From NCBI GenBank assembly GCA_003990705.1, contig AP018318.1, positions 5,025,501 to 5,089,500 of the forward strand: 64,000 nt of DNA, written 5' to 3'. Position 1 is the first letter of the stretch, and every line of letters begins with the position of its first letter. The stretch is from Nostoc sp. HK-01. GTDB lineage: Bacteria; Cyanobacteriota; Cyanobacteriia; Cyanobacteriales; Nostocaceae. Below are positions 25,821-34,827 of this stretch, one piece after another. The translations under genes were made by a program, and so were the position numbers. The notes under the pieces were generated by a model. It did not search any database, had not been told where the DNA came from, and saw nothing but the letters and a program-made list of their open reading frames with translations.

Positions 25821-27911
25821 ATGGCCAATTTAGATCCAAGAGAATGGTTGCTCACCAATGGCTTAGGCAGTTTTGCCAGTGGTACAGTTTCTGATGTCCG
25901 TACCCGCACTTATCACGGTTGGTTGTTTGCTGCGACAAGTCCACCGTCTGGGCGTACTCTGCTGTTATCGCATTTAGAAGCAAGCTTAGAAGTATCAAAA
26001 GGAGTTGTGGCGTTAGGTACAAATATCTGGGGTAGTGGTGAAATTAAGCCTACAGGTTATGAACTTCTGCGATCTTTCGACATAAACCCAGTTCCCAAAT
26101 GGATATGGGGTGAAGATAACTGGCAGTTAAGTAGGCAACTGCTAATGCCTTATGGGTGGGAAGGGAGTAGAGAAAATAGAGTCACGCCGTTGCATCTGAG
26201 TCATCGGATTTTAATTCACTATCGTTATGATGGTGTAGAGACAGCTATTCTTAAACTGCGACTACTGATTTGCGATCGCGACTTTCATCATCAGCAAAAG
26301 GCCGCAGGCTTACAATTTTCCCAATTACTAGGACAACAACAAGTTTGCTTGCAAGCGATCGCCTCTGGAAACTTTGGTAAACCTTGGTATTTACGTTGGA
26401 CACAGGGCAAATATCAAGCAGACGCATTTTGGTATTGGAATTACATCCTCCCCGAAGAGACACGTCGGGGATTAAGTGATTATGAAGACCTTTATAGCCC
26501 TGGCTATTTAACAGTCACTCTCCAGCCAGGAGATGCTGTAACTTTAGAAGCACGGTTAGGTTTTCCTGATCCACAACAAAGCCTGTTAGTACCAGAAAGC
26601 TTTGCAGAAGCGGTAGAAGCAGAGCAAGAAAGGCTCTGCCAGATTTTTGGATGCAGTAAAACCGCAAATAGAGACTGGGGGTTATTAAAAAGCAAGAAAG
26701 CAGGAGAGCAGAAAGAAAAGGAAAATCTTATCCTCCCTGTATCTTCCCAATCTCTCATTTGGCAGCACCTACTCAAAGCCAGCGATCAGTTTATTGTTTA
26801 TCGGGCTGACATTGCTGGCCCGACACTCATTGCTGGTTATCACTGGTTTAATGACAGAGGACGTGATGCTTTAATTGCCTTACCAGGTCTAGCATTAGTA
26901 ACGCAGCGCTACGAATTAGCCAAAGGGCTATTACAAACTTTTGGGCGTTACTGTCGCCACGGTTTAATTCCGAATAATTTTCCTGATGTTGACAGTGAGC
27001 CATATTACAACAGTATTGATGCAGCCCTATGGTGGATTGAAACATTAGGACTTTACTTAGAAGCCACTCAAGACTGGGAGTTTTTAACAGAGCAATTTCC
27101 TGTAGTGCAGCAAATCCACAAAGCCTTTGTAGGTGGCACACGTTATAACATCCAGGTTGATGCTACTGATGGGTTAGTAGGCTGGTATGCTCGCGGTGTC
27201 GCCTTAACTTGGATGGATGCAGTAGTTAACGGTCAGCCTGTAACACCCCGTCATGGTAAGCCAGTAGAAATTAATGCCTTGTGGTATTCTGCTTTGTGTT
27301 GGATGAGTCAATGGGCAAAACGCTTAAGTCAAATGCCAGTAGATGATGCAGCCCGTCTAGCAAAACAGGCGCAGCGTTATGAGCAGCAAGCACAACAGGT
27401 AAAAGTTTCTCTGCAAAAATTCTGGAACCCCATGTTGGGTTATTTGTACGACACCATTGAGCCAGACGATCGCCGCAATTCCCAAATTCGTCCGAATGCG
27501 GTTCTCGCATTATCTCTCTACCATTGTGGATTTTCTCAACAGCAAGGTCATCAGGTACTTGACTTAGCCACCTATCGCTTGCTGACTCCTTATGGACTTC
27601 GCAGTCTTGATCTCATTGATCCCGAATACGTTGGTAAATATATAGGTATGCCCCACGACCGCGATCGCGCCTATCACCAAGGTACAGTTTGGAGTTGGTT
27701 AATTGGGCCATTTACTCGCTCTTGGCAGCGTTTTTACCCCAAAGAACCACTACCTTTTAGTTGGCAACCTCTCCTAGACCATTTTCTCGCAAATGCCTGT
27801 CTTGGCTCCATTTCCGAAATTTTTGATGGCGACCCACCACACACACCTAGAGGTGCGATCGCCCAAGCTTGGTCAGTGGCTGAGGTGATGCGTCATATCC
27901 ATGAATTTTGA
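25821..27911 (+). CDS. Glycogen debranching enzyme, amylo-alpha-1,6-glucosidase type (GH133)
   Basis: 696 residues. The N-terminal GDE_N domain opens with REWLLTNGLGSFASGTVSD and RTYHGWLFA. The C-terminal (alpha/alpha)6-barrel GDE_C domain has AGYHWFNDRGRDALIALPG, NNFPDVDSEPYYNSIDAALW and the late IGMPHDRDRAYHQGTVWSW. The Asp residues in these blocks are where GH133 places catalytic acids. It hydrolyses alpha-1,6 branches of glycogen. It starts close behind the palindrome at 25781 and is divergent from the peroxiredoxin gene. Confidence 0.92.
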   Translation: MANLDPREWLLTNGLGSFASGTVSDVRTRTYHGWLFAATSPPSGRTLLLSHLEASLEVSKGVVALGTNIWGSGEIKPTGYELLRSFDINPVPKWIWGEDNWQLSRQLLMPYGWEGSRENRVTPLHLSHRILIHYRYDGVETAILKLRLLICDRDFHHQQKAAGLQFSQLLGQQQVCLQAIASGNFGKPWYLRWTQGKYQADAFWYWNYILPEETRRGLSDYEDLYSPGYLTVTLQPGDAVTLEARLGFPDPQQSLLVPESFAEAVEAEQERLCQIFGCSKTANRDWGLLKSKKAGEQKEKENLILPVSSQSLIWQHLLKASDQFIVYRADIAGPTLIAGYHWFNDRGRDALIALPGLALVTQRYELAKGLLQTFGRYCRHGLIPNNFPDVDSEPYYNSIDAALWWIETLGLYLEATQDWEFLTEQFPVVQQIHKAFVGGTRYNIQVDATDGLVGWYARGVALTWMDAVVNGQPVTPRHGKPVEINALWYSALCWMSQWAKRLSQMPVDDAARLAKQAQRYEQQAQQVKVSLQKFWNPMLGYLYDTIEPDDRRNSQIRPNAVLALSLYHCGFSQQQGHQVLDLATYRLLTPYGLRSLDLIDPEYVGKYIGMPHDRDRAYHQGTVWSWLIGPFTRSWQRFYPKEPLPFSWQPLLDHFLANACLGSISEIFDGDPPHTPRGAIAQAWSVAEVMRHIHEF

Positions 27912-27992
27912 TTACACCCCACATCATCTGTGCATTAGTCCTACCATTAAGATAAAAAGCATCTGCTTATTGAATACTAACCACCGCTACCC

Positions 27993-29543
27993 ATGCCTTT
28001 ATCGCGCATAGTAACGCTAATTGTTGGTCTCATCGTCATTTTGGCCATGAGCCTGTGGCTGATAGATTCCCTATCGCGCCTTTATTGGCAATTGTCTTAT
28101 TCGCCGTTGCTGGGCAATTTGCTGCTGTTGCTGTTGGTTGTCTTAATTGGCGGCTTAGTTGCGGCTTTTGTTTATTACGTGTTGGTGCTTCAGACAGGAG
28201 AAAAACGTTCCCGCCAAGGACGTAAGCGCGTTACACCAGCCCAAATCCCCGCAGCTAAATCTGATGCAGCTTCTTCCACAATCCAAGCTGTGCGCCAACA
28301 AGTATCGCAAATTCAAGACGAAGTCACACGACAAGCTTTATTAAGTCGATCGCGGGAAATTGAAGCTAATTTAGCACGGGGTGAAATTCAAGTCGTGGTA
28401 TTCGGCACAGGGAGTGCAGGTAAAACTTCTCTTGTCAATGCCATTATGGGGCGGATGGTGGGGCAAGTAAATGCGCCAATGGGAACAACCACAGTAGGCG
28501 AAACTTATTGTCTGCGGTTAAAGGGATTGGAGCGCAAAATTTTAATTACCGACACACCCGGAATTTTAGAAGCAGGAGTCGCTGGAACTGAACGGGAACA
28601 GTTAGCGAGAGAATTAGCCACAGCCGCAGATTTGTTGTTATTTGTAGTAGATAATGACCTGCGACGTTCAGAATATGAACCATTGCGGGGTTTGGCAGAA
28701 ATTGGCAAGCGATCGCTGTTAATTCTCAATAAAACTGACCTCTATACCGATGAAAATAAAGAAGTCATTTTAGCTCGGTTGCGAGAACGAGTCCGGGGCT
28801 TTATTGCAACTAACGATGTTGTAGCGATTTCCGCTAATCCTCAATCGGCTCAACTAGAAACTGGTGAACTCTACGAACCAGAACCAGATATTGTCCCCTT
28901 GTTACGGCGGATGGCGGCTGTGTTGCGGGCGGAGGGTGAAGATTTAATCGCAGATAACATTTTGCTGCAATCTTTACGCTTAGGAGAAGAAGCACGTAAA
29001 CTCATTGATGCCCAGCGCCGCCGTCAAGCCGATAAAATTGTTGAGCGATTTCAGTGGATTGGCGCTGGTGTCGTCTCCGTGACACCCTTACCAGTAGTAG
29101 ATTTATTGGCGACCGCCGCTGTAAATGCCCAAATGGTTGTGGAAATTGGCAGAGTCTACGGCTGTGAATTGAACATGGAACGGGGAAGAGAGTTAGCTTT
29201 ATCTTTAGCAAAAACCATTGCTAGTTTAGGGATAGTCAAGGGCGCGATTCAATTAGTGTCTACAGCTTTGCAACTGAATGTCGCCACATTCGTTATTGGT
29301 AGAGCCATTCAAGGGGTGACAGCTGCATATTTAACCAGAATTGCGGGGAAAAGTTTTATTGAGTATTTTCGCCATGATCAAGATTGGGGCGACGGCGGAA
29401 TGACCGAGGTAGTACAGCGCCAGTTTCAAATGAACCGCCGAGACGAGTTTATTAAAGCTTTTATTCAAGAAGCGATCGCGAAAGTTGTCAAACCATTACA
29501 AGACAGAGTAGAAGCCGTTGAACAAGATGAAGAAGTTCCGTAG
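27993..29543 (+). CDS. Membrane GTPase with DUF697 domain
   Basis: 516 residues. Two N-terminal membrane segments (about 7-28 and 38-62) are followed by a basic linker and an Era-like G domain: G1 GTGSAGKTS (about 135), G3 DTPG, G4 NKTD and the SAN-like G5 ISAN. A C-terminal DUF697 region (about 345-480: PLPVVDLLATAAVNAQMV) is typical of YcjF-like proteins. It is probably anchored in the plasma or thylakoid membrane. Biological role is unknown. It lies 81 bp after the debranching enzyme gene on the same strand. Confidence 0.88.
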   Translation: MPLSRIVTLIVGLIVILAMSLWLIDSLSRLYWQLSYSPLLGNLLLLLLVVLIGGLVAAFVYYVLVLQTGEKRSRQGRKRVTPAQIPAAKSDAASSTIQAVRQQVSQIQDEVTRQALLSRSREIEANLARGEIQVVVFGTGSAGKTSLVNAIMGRMVGQVNAPMGTTTVGETYCLRLKGLERKILITDTPGILEAGVAGTEREQLARELATAADLLLFVVDNDLRRSEYEPLRGLAEIGKRSLLILNKTDLYTDENKEVILARLRERVRGFIATNDVVAISANPQSAQLETGELYEPEPDIVPLLRRMAAVLRAEGEDLIADNILLQSLRLGEEARKLIDAQRRRQADKIVERFQWIGAGVVSVTPLPVVDLLATAAVNAQMVVEIGRVYGCELNMERGRELALSLAKTIASLGIVKGAIQLVSTALQLNVATFVIGRAIQGVTAAYLTRIAGKSFIEYFRHDQDWGDGGMTEVVQRQFQMNRRDEFIKAFIQEAIAKVVKPLQDRVEAVEQDEEVP

Positions 29544-30243
29544 TGCTGAGATGTAAATTGGGTTTCCTTCCTCAACCAAACTGTTTTTTTGCTGTATCAA
29601 AGCGATCGCCACTAAAAAAATTGCCCTGATTGTAAACTTTCCGCCAAGAGAATTATATGTAGTGACTGTGACATATTCTGATGTCAGTACTGATAAATCC
29701 TTACAGAATCAAATACTGACGTAATTTTCACTTAGACACTACTGAAACTTGAATTTAATCTTTTCGTAAAATAACCCCATTTTTATTGCCGTTTTTTTTG
29801 TCTACTGACAGTATAGAGATGTGCAGAGGCAACAATGACAATCGAGCTTATTAAACTAGGGAGTTAATTAGAGATGTAAAATGCAGCAAAGTGAATACCG
29901 TACTATTGAGCAAATTAATAAAGTGCGTAGCCACAAAAATATTGCTGACATCGAAAAAAAGTTGCTCGAATTCATCATTTGATTTCCGTAAATTTGTGTA
30001 AGTACAGCTTTTATAAAGTTGGTATTATGCCAACTAAGCATTATGCAGATATATAGAAGTCACTTAGAAAAAAACTACTGAAGTTACTCAGCTTGCTGAT
30101 GTAAAAGCTTTTCACTAATGCAATTAAGTGATGTTTAACTTCTTGATAGCTAGAGATTTTTTCTCTGGTGCAGAAATCACTTTGCAAAAATTTTGTCAGC
30201 ACTCCCCCAATTTATGAAACCTACTTTTGGAGAAACTCAACTC
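29544..30243. other. Long intergenic region with one possible small ORF
   Basis: About 700 bp of AT-rich sequence. A 33-codon frame at 29881-29982 (MQQSEYRTIEQINKVRSHKN then an acidic helix) has amphipathic, protein-like composition but only a weak upstream purine patch (AGAGATG). A small perfect palindrome TCAGTACTGA lies at about 29693-29702. The region should hold the promoter of the PEP-CTERM gene. Nothing else is recognisable. Confidence 0.35.
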
Positions 30244-30861
30244 ATGCTTACAACATCCTACAAAAAACTATCTCAAGCTACTGCCGGTATTGCCCTTGGT
30301 GCTGCTATGTTAGCTGCTGTGGCTAATGCTCCCGCCCAAGCTGCAACTTTAACCACATATAATTTTTCTGGTCAATTTGAATCCCTAGCGCTTCCCGGTT
30401 CTAGCGGTGTATCTGTAGCTTTGCAAAATGGTTCTTTTGATGGAAGTTACACAGTAGATGTAGATCAACTACCAACTGCAACACAAGTTAATTTAAGCAG
30501 TTGGCTGGTAAATGTACGAGATGCTTCTAACAATATTTTAAAAACCTTTTCTAGTGCGATCGTTGGTAACACTGGTATAGCAGTGAATAATGGTGTTCGC
30601 TTTACCAATTTTGTCGCCGCATCAACAGGTGCAGAAACAGCAAGTTTAGGAGTTGTATTTAATCCAGGATTTACAGGTTCACCCGGAAATGGCCCAACTG
30701 ATGGACTGTTCAGTAGTGTAATATTCTCCAACACTATAGTTGCTGGACAAATCCCCATCAAATCAACACCTGTACCTGAGCCTGTTTCTACTGCTGGTAT
30801 TGCTGTTGCTGGTGCTATGGGTTTATGGATGAAGCGTAAACAAAAAGCTCCTGTAGCATAG
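30244..30861 (+). CDS. Secreted PEP-CTERM sorting-domain protein
   Basis: 205 residues. A signal peptide (basic start, hydrophobic ATAGIALGAAMLAAVANA, then APAQAA) precedes a Ser/Asn/Gly-rich beta-type body with no known domain. The C-terminus is the PEP-CTERM tripartite sorting signal: VPEPVS, a hydrophobic helix (GIAVAGAMGLWM) and a basic end (KRKQK). Such proteins are exported and processed by exosortase, often with an exopolysaccharide matrix. I use the ATG at 30244 for the compact signal peptide; an ATG at 30214 and a TTG at 30193 are in frame. It ends shortly before a strong terminator. Confidence 0.88.
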   Translation: MLTTSYKKLSQATAGIALGAAMLAAVANAPAQAATLTTYNFSGQFESLALPGSSGVSVALQNGSFDGSYTVDVDQLPTATQVNLSSWLVNVRDASNNILKTFSSAIVGNTGIAVNNGVRFTNFVAASTGAETASLGVVFNPGFTGSPGNGPTDGLFSSVIFSNTIVAGQIPIKSTPVPEPVSTAGIAVAGAMGLWMKRKQKAPVA

Positions 30862-30939
30862 TTGCATTCCTGAAAGACGGGGATAATTCATAAACTGGAT
30901 TAGCTTGATTGCAGAGTTCTTTTCTACGCAAATACGCAC

Positions 30940-30978
30940 AAGGGTTCCTTCTCTCCTCGCAAGGAACCCTTTTCTTTA
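30940..30978 (+). terminator. Rho-independent terminator after the PEP-CTERM gene
   Basis: A perfect 11-bp stem (AAGGGTTCCTT with AAGGAACCCTT), a 10-nt loop and a following TTCTTT. It lies about 80 bp after the PEP-CTERM stop. The remaining sequence to 31185 shows no gene. Confidence 0.88.
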
Positions 30979-31188
30979 GGTTTGCGAATGTTGCTCGTAA
31001 AAACACGGCATTGATCGCTATTTTCTCGATACTATAGTCAATGACTCGCTAATTTAGATTTATATGTAGTGCAAATAGCAGAGTAACTTTATTTTTTTGA
31101 TAAAAATACGTAAAAATTAACAAGCTAAGATGACCGTAATTAAAGCTCAAGTGATTTATTTTTCAGGACATCCGGAAACAATCAGGTG

Positions 31189-32991
31189 ATGTCCGAAAAG
31201 TTATATGAGGACTTACTAAGTAACCAGCTTATGAGCCACTACATGATCGGTAAAGTACTACAATCACGGTACCAAATCGTTGAAAGTCTGGGTGCAGGAG
31301 TATTTGGACAGACATATACTGCTATAGACATAGATTACCCAGAAGACCCTAAATATGTCGTGAAGCAGTTGAAAACCAGCAATTGCCAAACTAGCTATTT
31401 AGAAACATTAAGACTGCATTTTCTCACGGAAACAGAAACACTCAAACGTCTGGGTAGCCATCCGCAAATTCCCGAACTCATCGCTTGCTTTGAAGAACAT
31501 GAGCGATTATATCTCGTACAAGAGTTTGTCGAAGGACATGATTTAACAGCAGAACTACCAATTCATCAACAGTGGGGATGTCTATGGACTGAAAGCGAAG
31601 TTGTGGAATTTTTAGAAGATGTCTTACAAATTTTAGAATTTGTGCATTCTCAAGGTGTGATTCATTGTGATATCAAACCAGAAAATTTAATTAGACGCTG
31701 TACTGATGGCAAACTAGTTTTAATTGACTTTGGTTCTATCCAGTCTGTTAAGTTTTCTCTAGATACTGAATTACCAATTGATTGGATTCCTGTAACATCA
31801 TTGGGTTACATTCCACCAGAGCAATTTATTGGTCAAACACGCCCTAATAGTGATATTTATGCCTTGGGTATGATTGCTATCCAGGCGCTCACAGGTTTAG
31901 AACCGCTACAGTTTAAAGTTGATCCGCAAACAAATGAAATTATCTGGCGTTTACCCAACACTCCAGTTGGTGATTATTTAGCTGCTATTCTCAGCCAAAT
32001 GATCCGCTATGATTTTCTAGAACGTTTTCAGTCAGCGGGTGAAGTACTGCGTGTACTCAAACAAATGCGGCGAGAAACTCAGCCATCTCCAGTTTTAGCA
32101 ACACGATATAGTGAGCCATCACCTCTGGTACGTACTAGTGATGATAATCAGCAAAATTCTCATTCTGACAAGCTATCGCCATTAATCACAGGGATGAAAA
32201 TCGGACTGGCGGCTAATTCTTTGTTGATGGGATTTGGTGTTTATTCTTTACTAAATAATTCTCCTGCATATTCAGAAAGCGAAACTTTATATAAAGCCAC
32301 AGAGAATTATCAAGCTGGGGATTTGCAAGGTGCGATCGCACTGGCTAAATCAATTCCATCCTACAGCAATGTTTACCCAGAAGTACAAGCCACTATCGAA
32401 ACCTGGCAAAAAGAATGGCTTCAGGCTGCGGAACAATATTTATTAGCAGAACAAGCCTTGAATGAAGGTAGATGGTCGGATGTTCTCAAAACAGCTTCTC
32501 AAGTCCCAGATATTTTATATTGGCAATCAAAAACAGACCAACTTGTTCAACAAGCACGAGTTAATATTGAAACACAAGCACAAAGTTTACTCACTAAAGC
32601 TTATGCAAAAGCTGAAGCTAGAGATTTTTCGACTGCTTTAGCATATCTGAGCCAAATTCCCCATGAAAGTTCGGCTGGCGCTATAGTGCAGAAAAAATTG
32701 GCTGAATATAATCAAAAACGGCAAGTTAGAGCCACTTACTTTTTACAAAATGCTTATAAAAAAGCAGCTTTTGGTGACTTTGATGGGGCTGTTAGGTTTC
32801 TGCATCAAATTCCTAAAGATACAAAAGTGTATGCTCAAGCTCAAACTAAACTGCAAGAGTATACTCAAAAGCAACGTTGGCAAACGCGCAGTCAAGATTT
32901 AGCTTTCGGTATAGTTGCTCCTAAAGAAAATACAAATAAACTGCTCAATTCGCATTTAGAAAATCAACTACAAGAAGTAAATATTCGCTAG
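31189..32991 (+). CDS. Serine/threonine protein kinase with membrane anchor and helical repeats
   Basis: 600 residues. The N-terminal Hanks-type kinase has the P-loop GAGVFGQTY, Lys in VVKQLK (about 59), catalytic HCDIKPENL, DFGS and PPEQF for APE. After a linker of about 60 residues, a single membrane segment (GLAANSLLMGFGVYSLL, about 340-358) leads to an outer region of four helical repeat units with the pattern Y-x-A-x2-G-D-x2-GA-x3-L-x-x-IP (for example YKKAAFGDFDGAVRFLHQIP). This architecture is common in filamentous cyanobacteria. Substrate is unknown. The start is ATG 31189 or the adjacent GTG 31186. Confidence 0.92.
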   Translation: MSEKLYEDLLSNQLMSHYMIGKVLQSRYQIVESLGAGVFGQTYTAIDIDYPEDPKYVVKQLKTSNCQTSYLETLRLHFLTETETLKRLGSHPQIPELIACFEEHERLYLVQEFVEGHDLTAELPIHQQWGCLWTESEVVEFLEDVLQILEFVHSQGVIHCDIKPENLIRRCTDGKLVLIDFGSIQSVKFSLDTELPIDWIPVTSLGYIPPEQFIGQTRPNSDIYALGMIAIQALTGLEPLQFKVDPQTNEIIWRLPNTPVGDYLAAILSQMIRYDFLERFQSAGEVLRVLKQMRRETQPSPVLATRYSEPSPLVRTSDDNQQNSHSDKLSPLITGMKIGLAANSLLMGFGVYSLLNNSPAYSESETLYKATENYQAGDLQGAIALAKSIPSYSNVYPEVQATIETWQKEWLQAAEQYLLAEQALNEGRWSDVLKTASQVPDILYWQSKTDQLVQQARVNIETQAQSLLTKAYAKAEARDFSTALAYLSQIPHESSAGAIVQKKLAEYNQKRQVRATYFLQNAYKKAAFGDFDGAVRFLHQIPKDTKVYAQAQTKLQEYTQKQRWQTRSQDLAFGIVAPKENTNKLLNSHLENQLQEVNIR

Positions 32992-33245
32992 TTGATAGTG
33001 CATATATAAGACTCTAGTTTGATTACTACAAATACTTGTGTAGAGAGGGAACAGGTAATAGGAAAGAAGACAGATAGAAATGTGCTGATTTTTTGCAAAA
33101 ATCAAGTATGAGTCTTATATAAAAATTCTCAATTTTTTGATCAATTATTTTAATTAACCTTAGCTTTACAGAATCTTACTCTCAGTATAGATTTTTCTTT
33201 TTGATGTTTTTGTTACTATTATTGAAATTTTCTAAATAAACTACT

Positions 33246-34289
33246 ATGGCTTTACACGCTGAATTACATAGGCATTTGGGCGGTTCAGTTGTACCGCGCG
33301 TTTTATGGCGATATTTTGAACGACATTCTGCGGAATTCATTTCTCGCTTTCCTAACTACGGAGAGTTTGAAGAATTTTATACCAAGCCTCGCAATACCTT
33401 AGATGAATATTTAGAATTGCATACCTTAGTTGAAAGTGTGCAAACTGTAGAAACTTTGCCTTACTTTATTTATCGCTTGGTACGGGGTGCTTATATATTT
33501 GAAAATTTGGCTTATCTTGAACTGCGCTATACCCCATACCTACGGACACCAGAACATTTAAGTCAATCGCAAAGAATTGACAAGATGGCAGAAATTGTGG
33601 ACGTAGTGGGCAAAGCCAGTCATATTCAAGAATGCCCAATTGTGACTAGCCAAATTTTGTGTATGCACACGCGCCTACCATTCGAGGTAAATAAGGCAAT
33701 TATTGATTTGGCGGTGCAGAACAGGCAGTATGTGTGTGGAATAGATGTTGCAGGGGGTGATAGCTACTACGCCGATCGCCTGCAAGAATGGATTAGTCTG
33801 TATGATTATGCGCGATCGCAAGGCATTAATACCACTGGACATCTTTACGAAACCACCGCTGGTTGTTACCCAGAACTGCTACCCTATCTGATGCGGATTG
33901 GTCACGGTATCCAAATTCCTTTGTTATATCCAGAATTACTTCCAGATATCGCCAGACGTGGGCAGTGTTTGGAAGTCTGCCCGACAACATACATCAAAAC
34001 AGGCACTTTACAGGATATCCGTCAACTCAAATTAGTCTTTGACCGTTGTTTTGATGCTGGGGTAGATATTGCCATTTGTACTGACAATGCTGGCTTACAT
34101 AATGTCCGTTTACCATTTGAATACGAAAATCTCTTGACTTACGACATTATTAGCTTTGCTCAGTTACAAGCTTGCCAAGACGCGGCTTTTCGCCATGCCT
34201 TTGCTTGGCCTTATAGTCACCGTCCAGCATCGCTGTTAAATGGTTTGCTACAACCAGAAACGCCAAAAGTGATGATGATGAAAGATTAG
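33246..34289 (+). CDS. Adenosine deaminase-like metal-dependent hydrolase
   Basis: 347 residues, TIM-barrel metallohydrolase of the adenosine/AMP deaminase superfamily. The N-terminal HAELHRHLGGS gives the H-x-H metal pair. TGHLYETTAG retains the His and catalytic Glu of HAGE. RIGHGI supplies the active-site His, and CTDNAG stands where deaminases have TDDP, so the second Asp is Asn. The substrate-facing CPTSN is CPTTY. It is therefore a divergent member whose substrate may not be adenosine. It is monocistronic, with a 254-bp AT-rich region upstream. Confidence 0.8.
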   Translation: MALHAELHRHLGGSVVPRVLWRYFERHSAEFISRFPNYGEFEEFYTKPRNTLDEYLELHTLVESVQTVETLPYFIYRLVRGAYIFENLAYLELRYTPYLRTPEHLSQSQRIDKMAEIVDVVGKASHIQECPIVTSQILCMHTRLPFEVNKAIIDLAVQNRQYVCGIDVAGGDSYYADRLQEWISLYDYARSQGINTTGHLYETTAGCYPELLPYLMRIGHGIQIPLLYPELLPDIARRGQCLEVCPTTYIKTGTLQDIRQLKLVFDRCFDAGVDIAICTDNAGLHNVRLPFEYENLLTYDIISFAQLQACQDAAFRHAFAWPYSHRPASLLNGLLQPETPKVMMMKD

Positions 34290-34344
34290 ACAGAGGGGGT
34301 TAGGGGTGAAAGTTGACTCCCTACTCCCCATTCTCCAGTTGATG

Positions 34345-34686
34345 TTACACAGCAAGACCCTCCATCGCACCGCCGACTATTTTCCAAGTAATGAAACCAC
34401 CTTTGATTTCAGCTACCTCGGTAAATCCAGCATCGCGTAATATTTGTGCTGCTGTGGCGGTTTGTTGTTCATTTTCGCCATATACATAGACATGACGTTG
34501 TTTGTGTAGAGAAAATGTAGCGCGTTTTTCCAAGTCATCGACGGGGATTTGAATTGCCCCAGAAATATGCACGTAATTGTAACTGTGGCGATCGCGCACA
34601 TCAATAATTGTAAAAGCTGGTTGACCCCATTCCAAACGAGACTTCAATTCGTGAGCATCGGTGGCTAAGTTACTACTCATGAGCAT
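34345..34686 (-). CDS. Rhodanese-like domain protein without catalytic Cys
   Basis: 113 residues, one rhodanese fold: FTIIDVRDRHSYNYVHISGAIQIP at the start (in two blocks), then HVYVYGENEQQTATAAQILRD, and GGFITWK at the end. The active-site loop, normally C-x-x-G-x-R, reads YGENEQQ, so the sulfur-carrying Cys is missing and sulfurtransferase activity is unlikely. A regulatory or binding role is possible. The start is ATG 34686 or ATG 34680. It is convergent with the deaminase-like gene. Confidence 0.85.
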   Translation of the reverse strand: MLMSSNLATDAHELKSRLEWGQPAFTIIDVRDRHSYNYVHISGAIQIPVDDLEKRATFSLHKQRHVYVYGENEQQTATAAQILRDAGFTEVAEIKGGFITWKIVGGAMEGLAV

Positions 34687-34827
34687 TTTCCGCTTTCAAC
34701 CTCACAAGCAATCTATCAACAATCGTCTTTTAATTGAGGTTTCTTTATAATTAATCCAAAATTATCTCTGGACAGAGAAAAATACTTATTCTATTCAAGA
34801 GTTGCTTGCTGTCCTAAACTGTAATTT

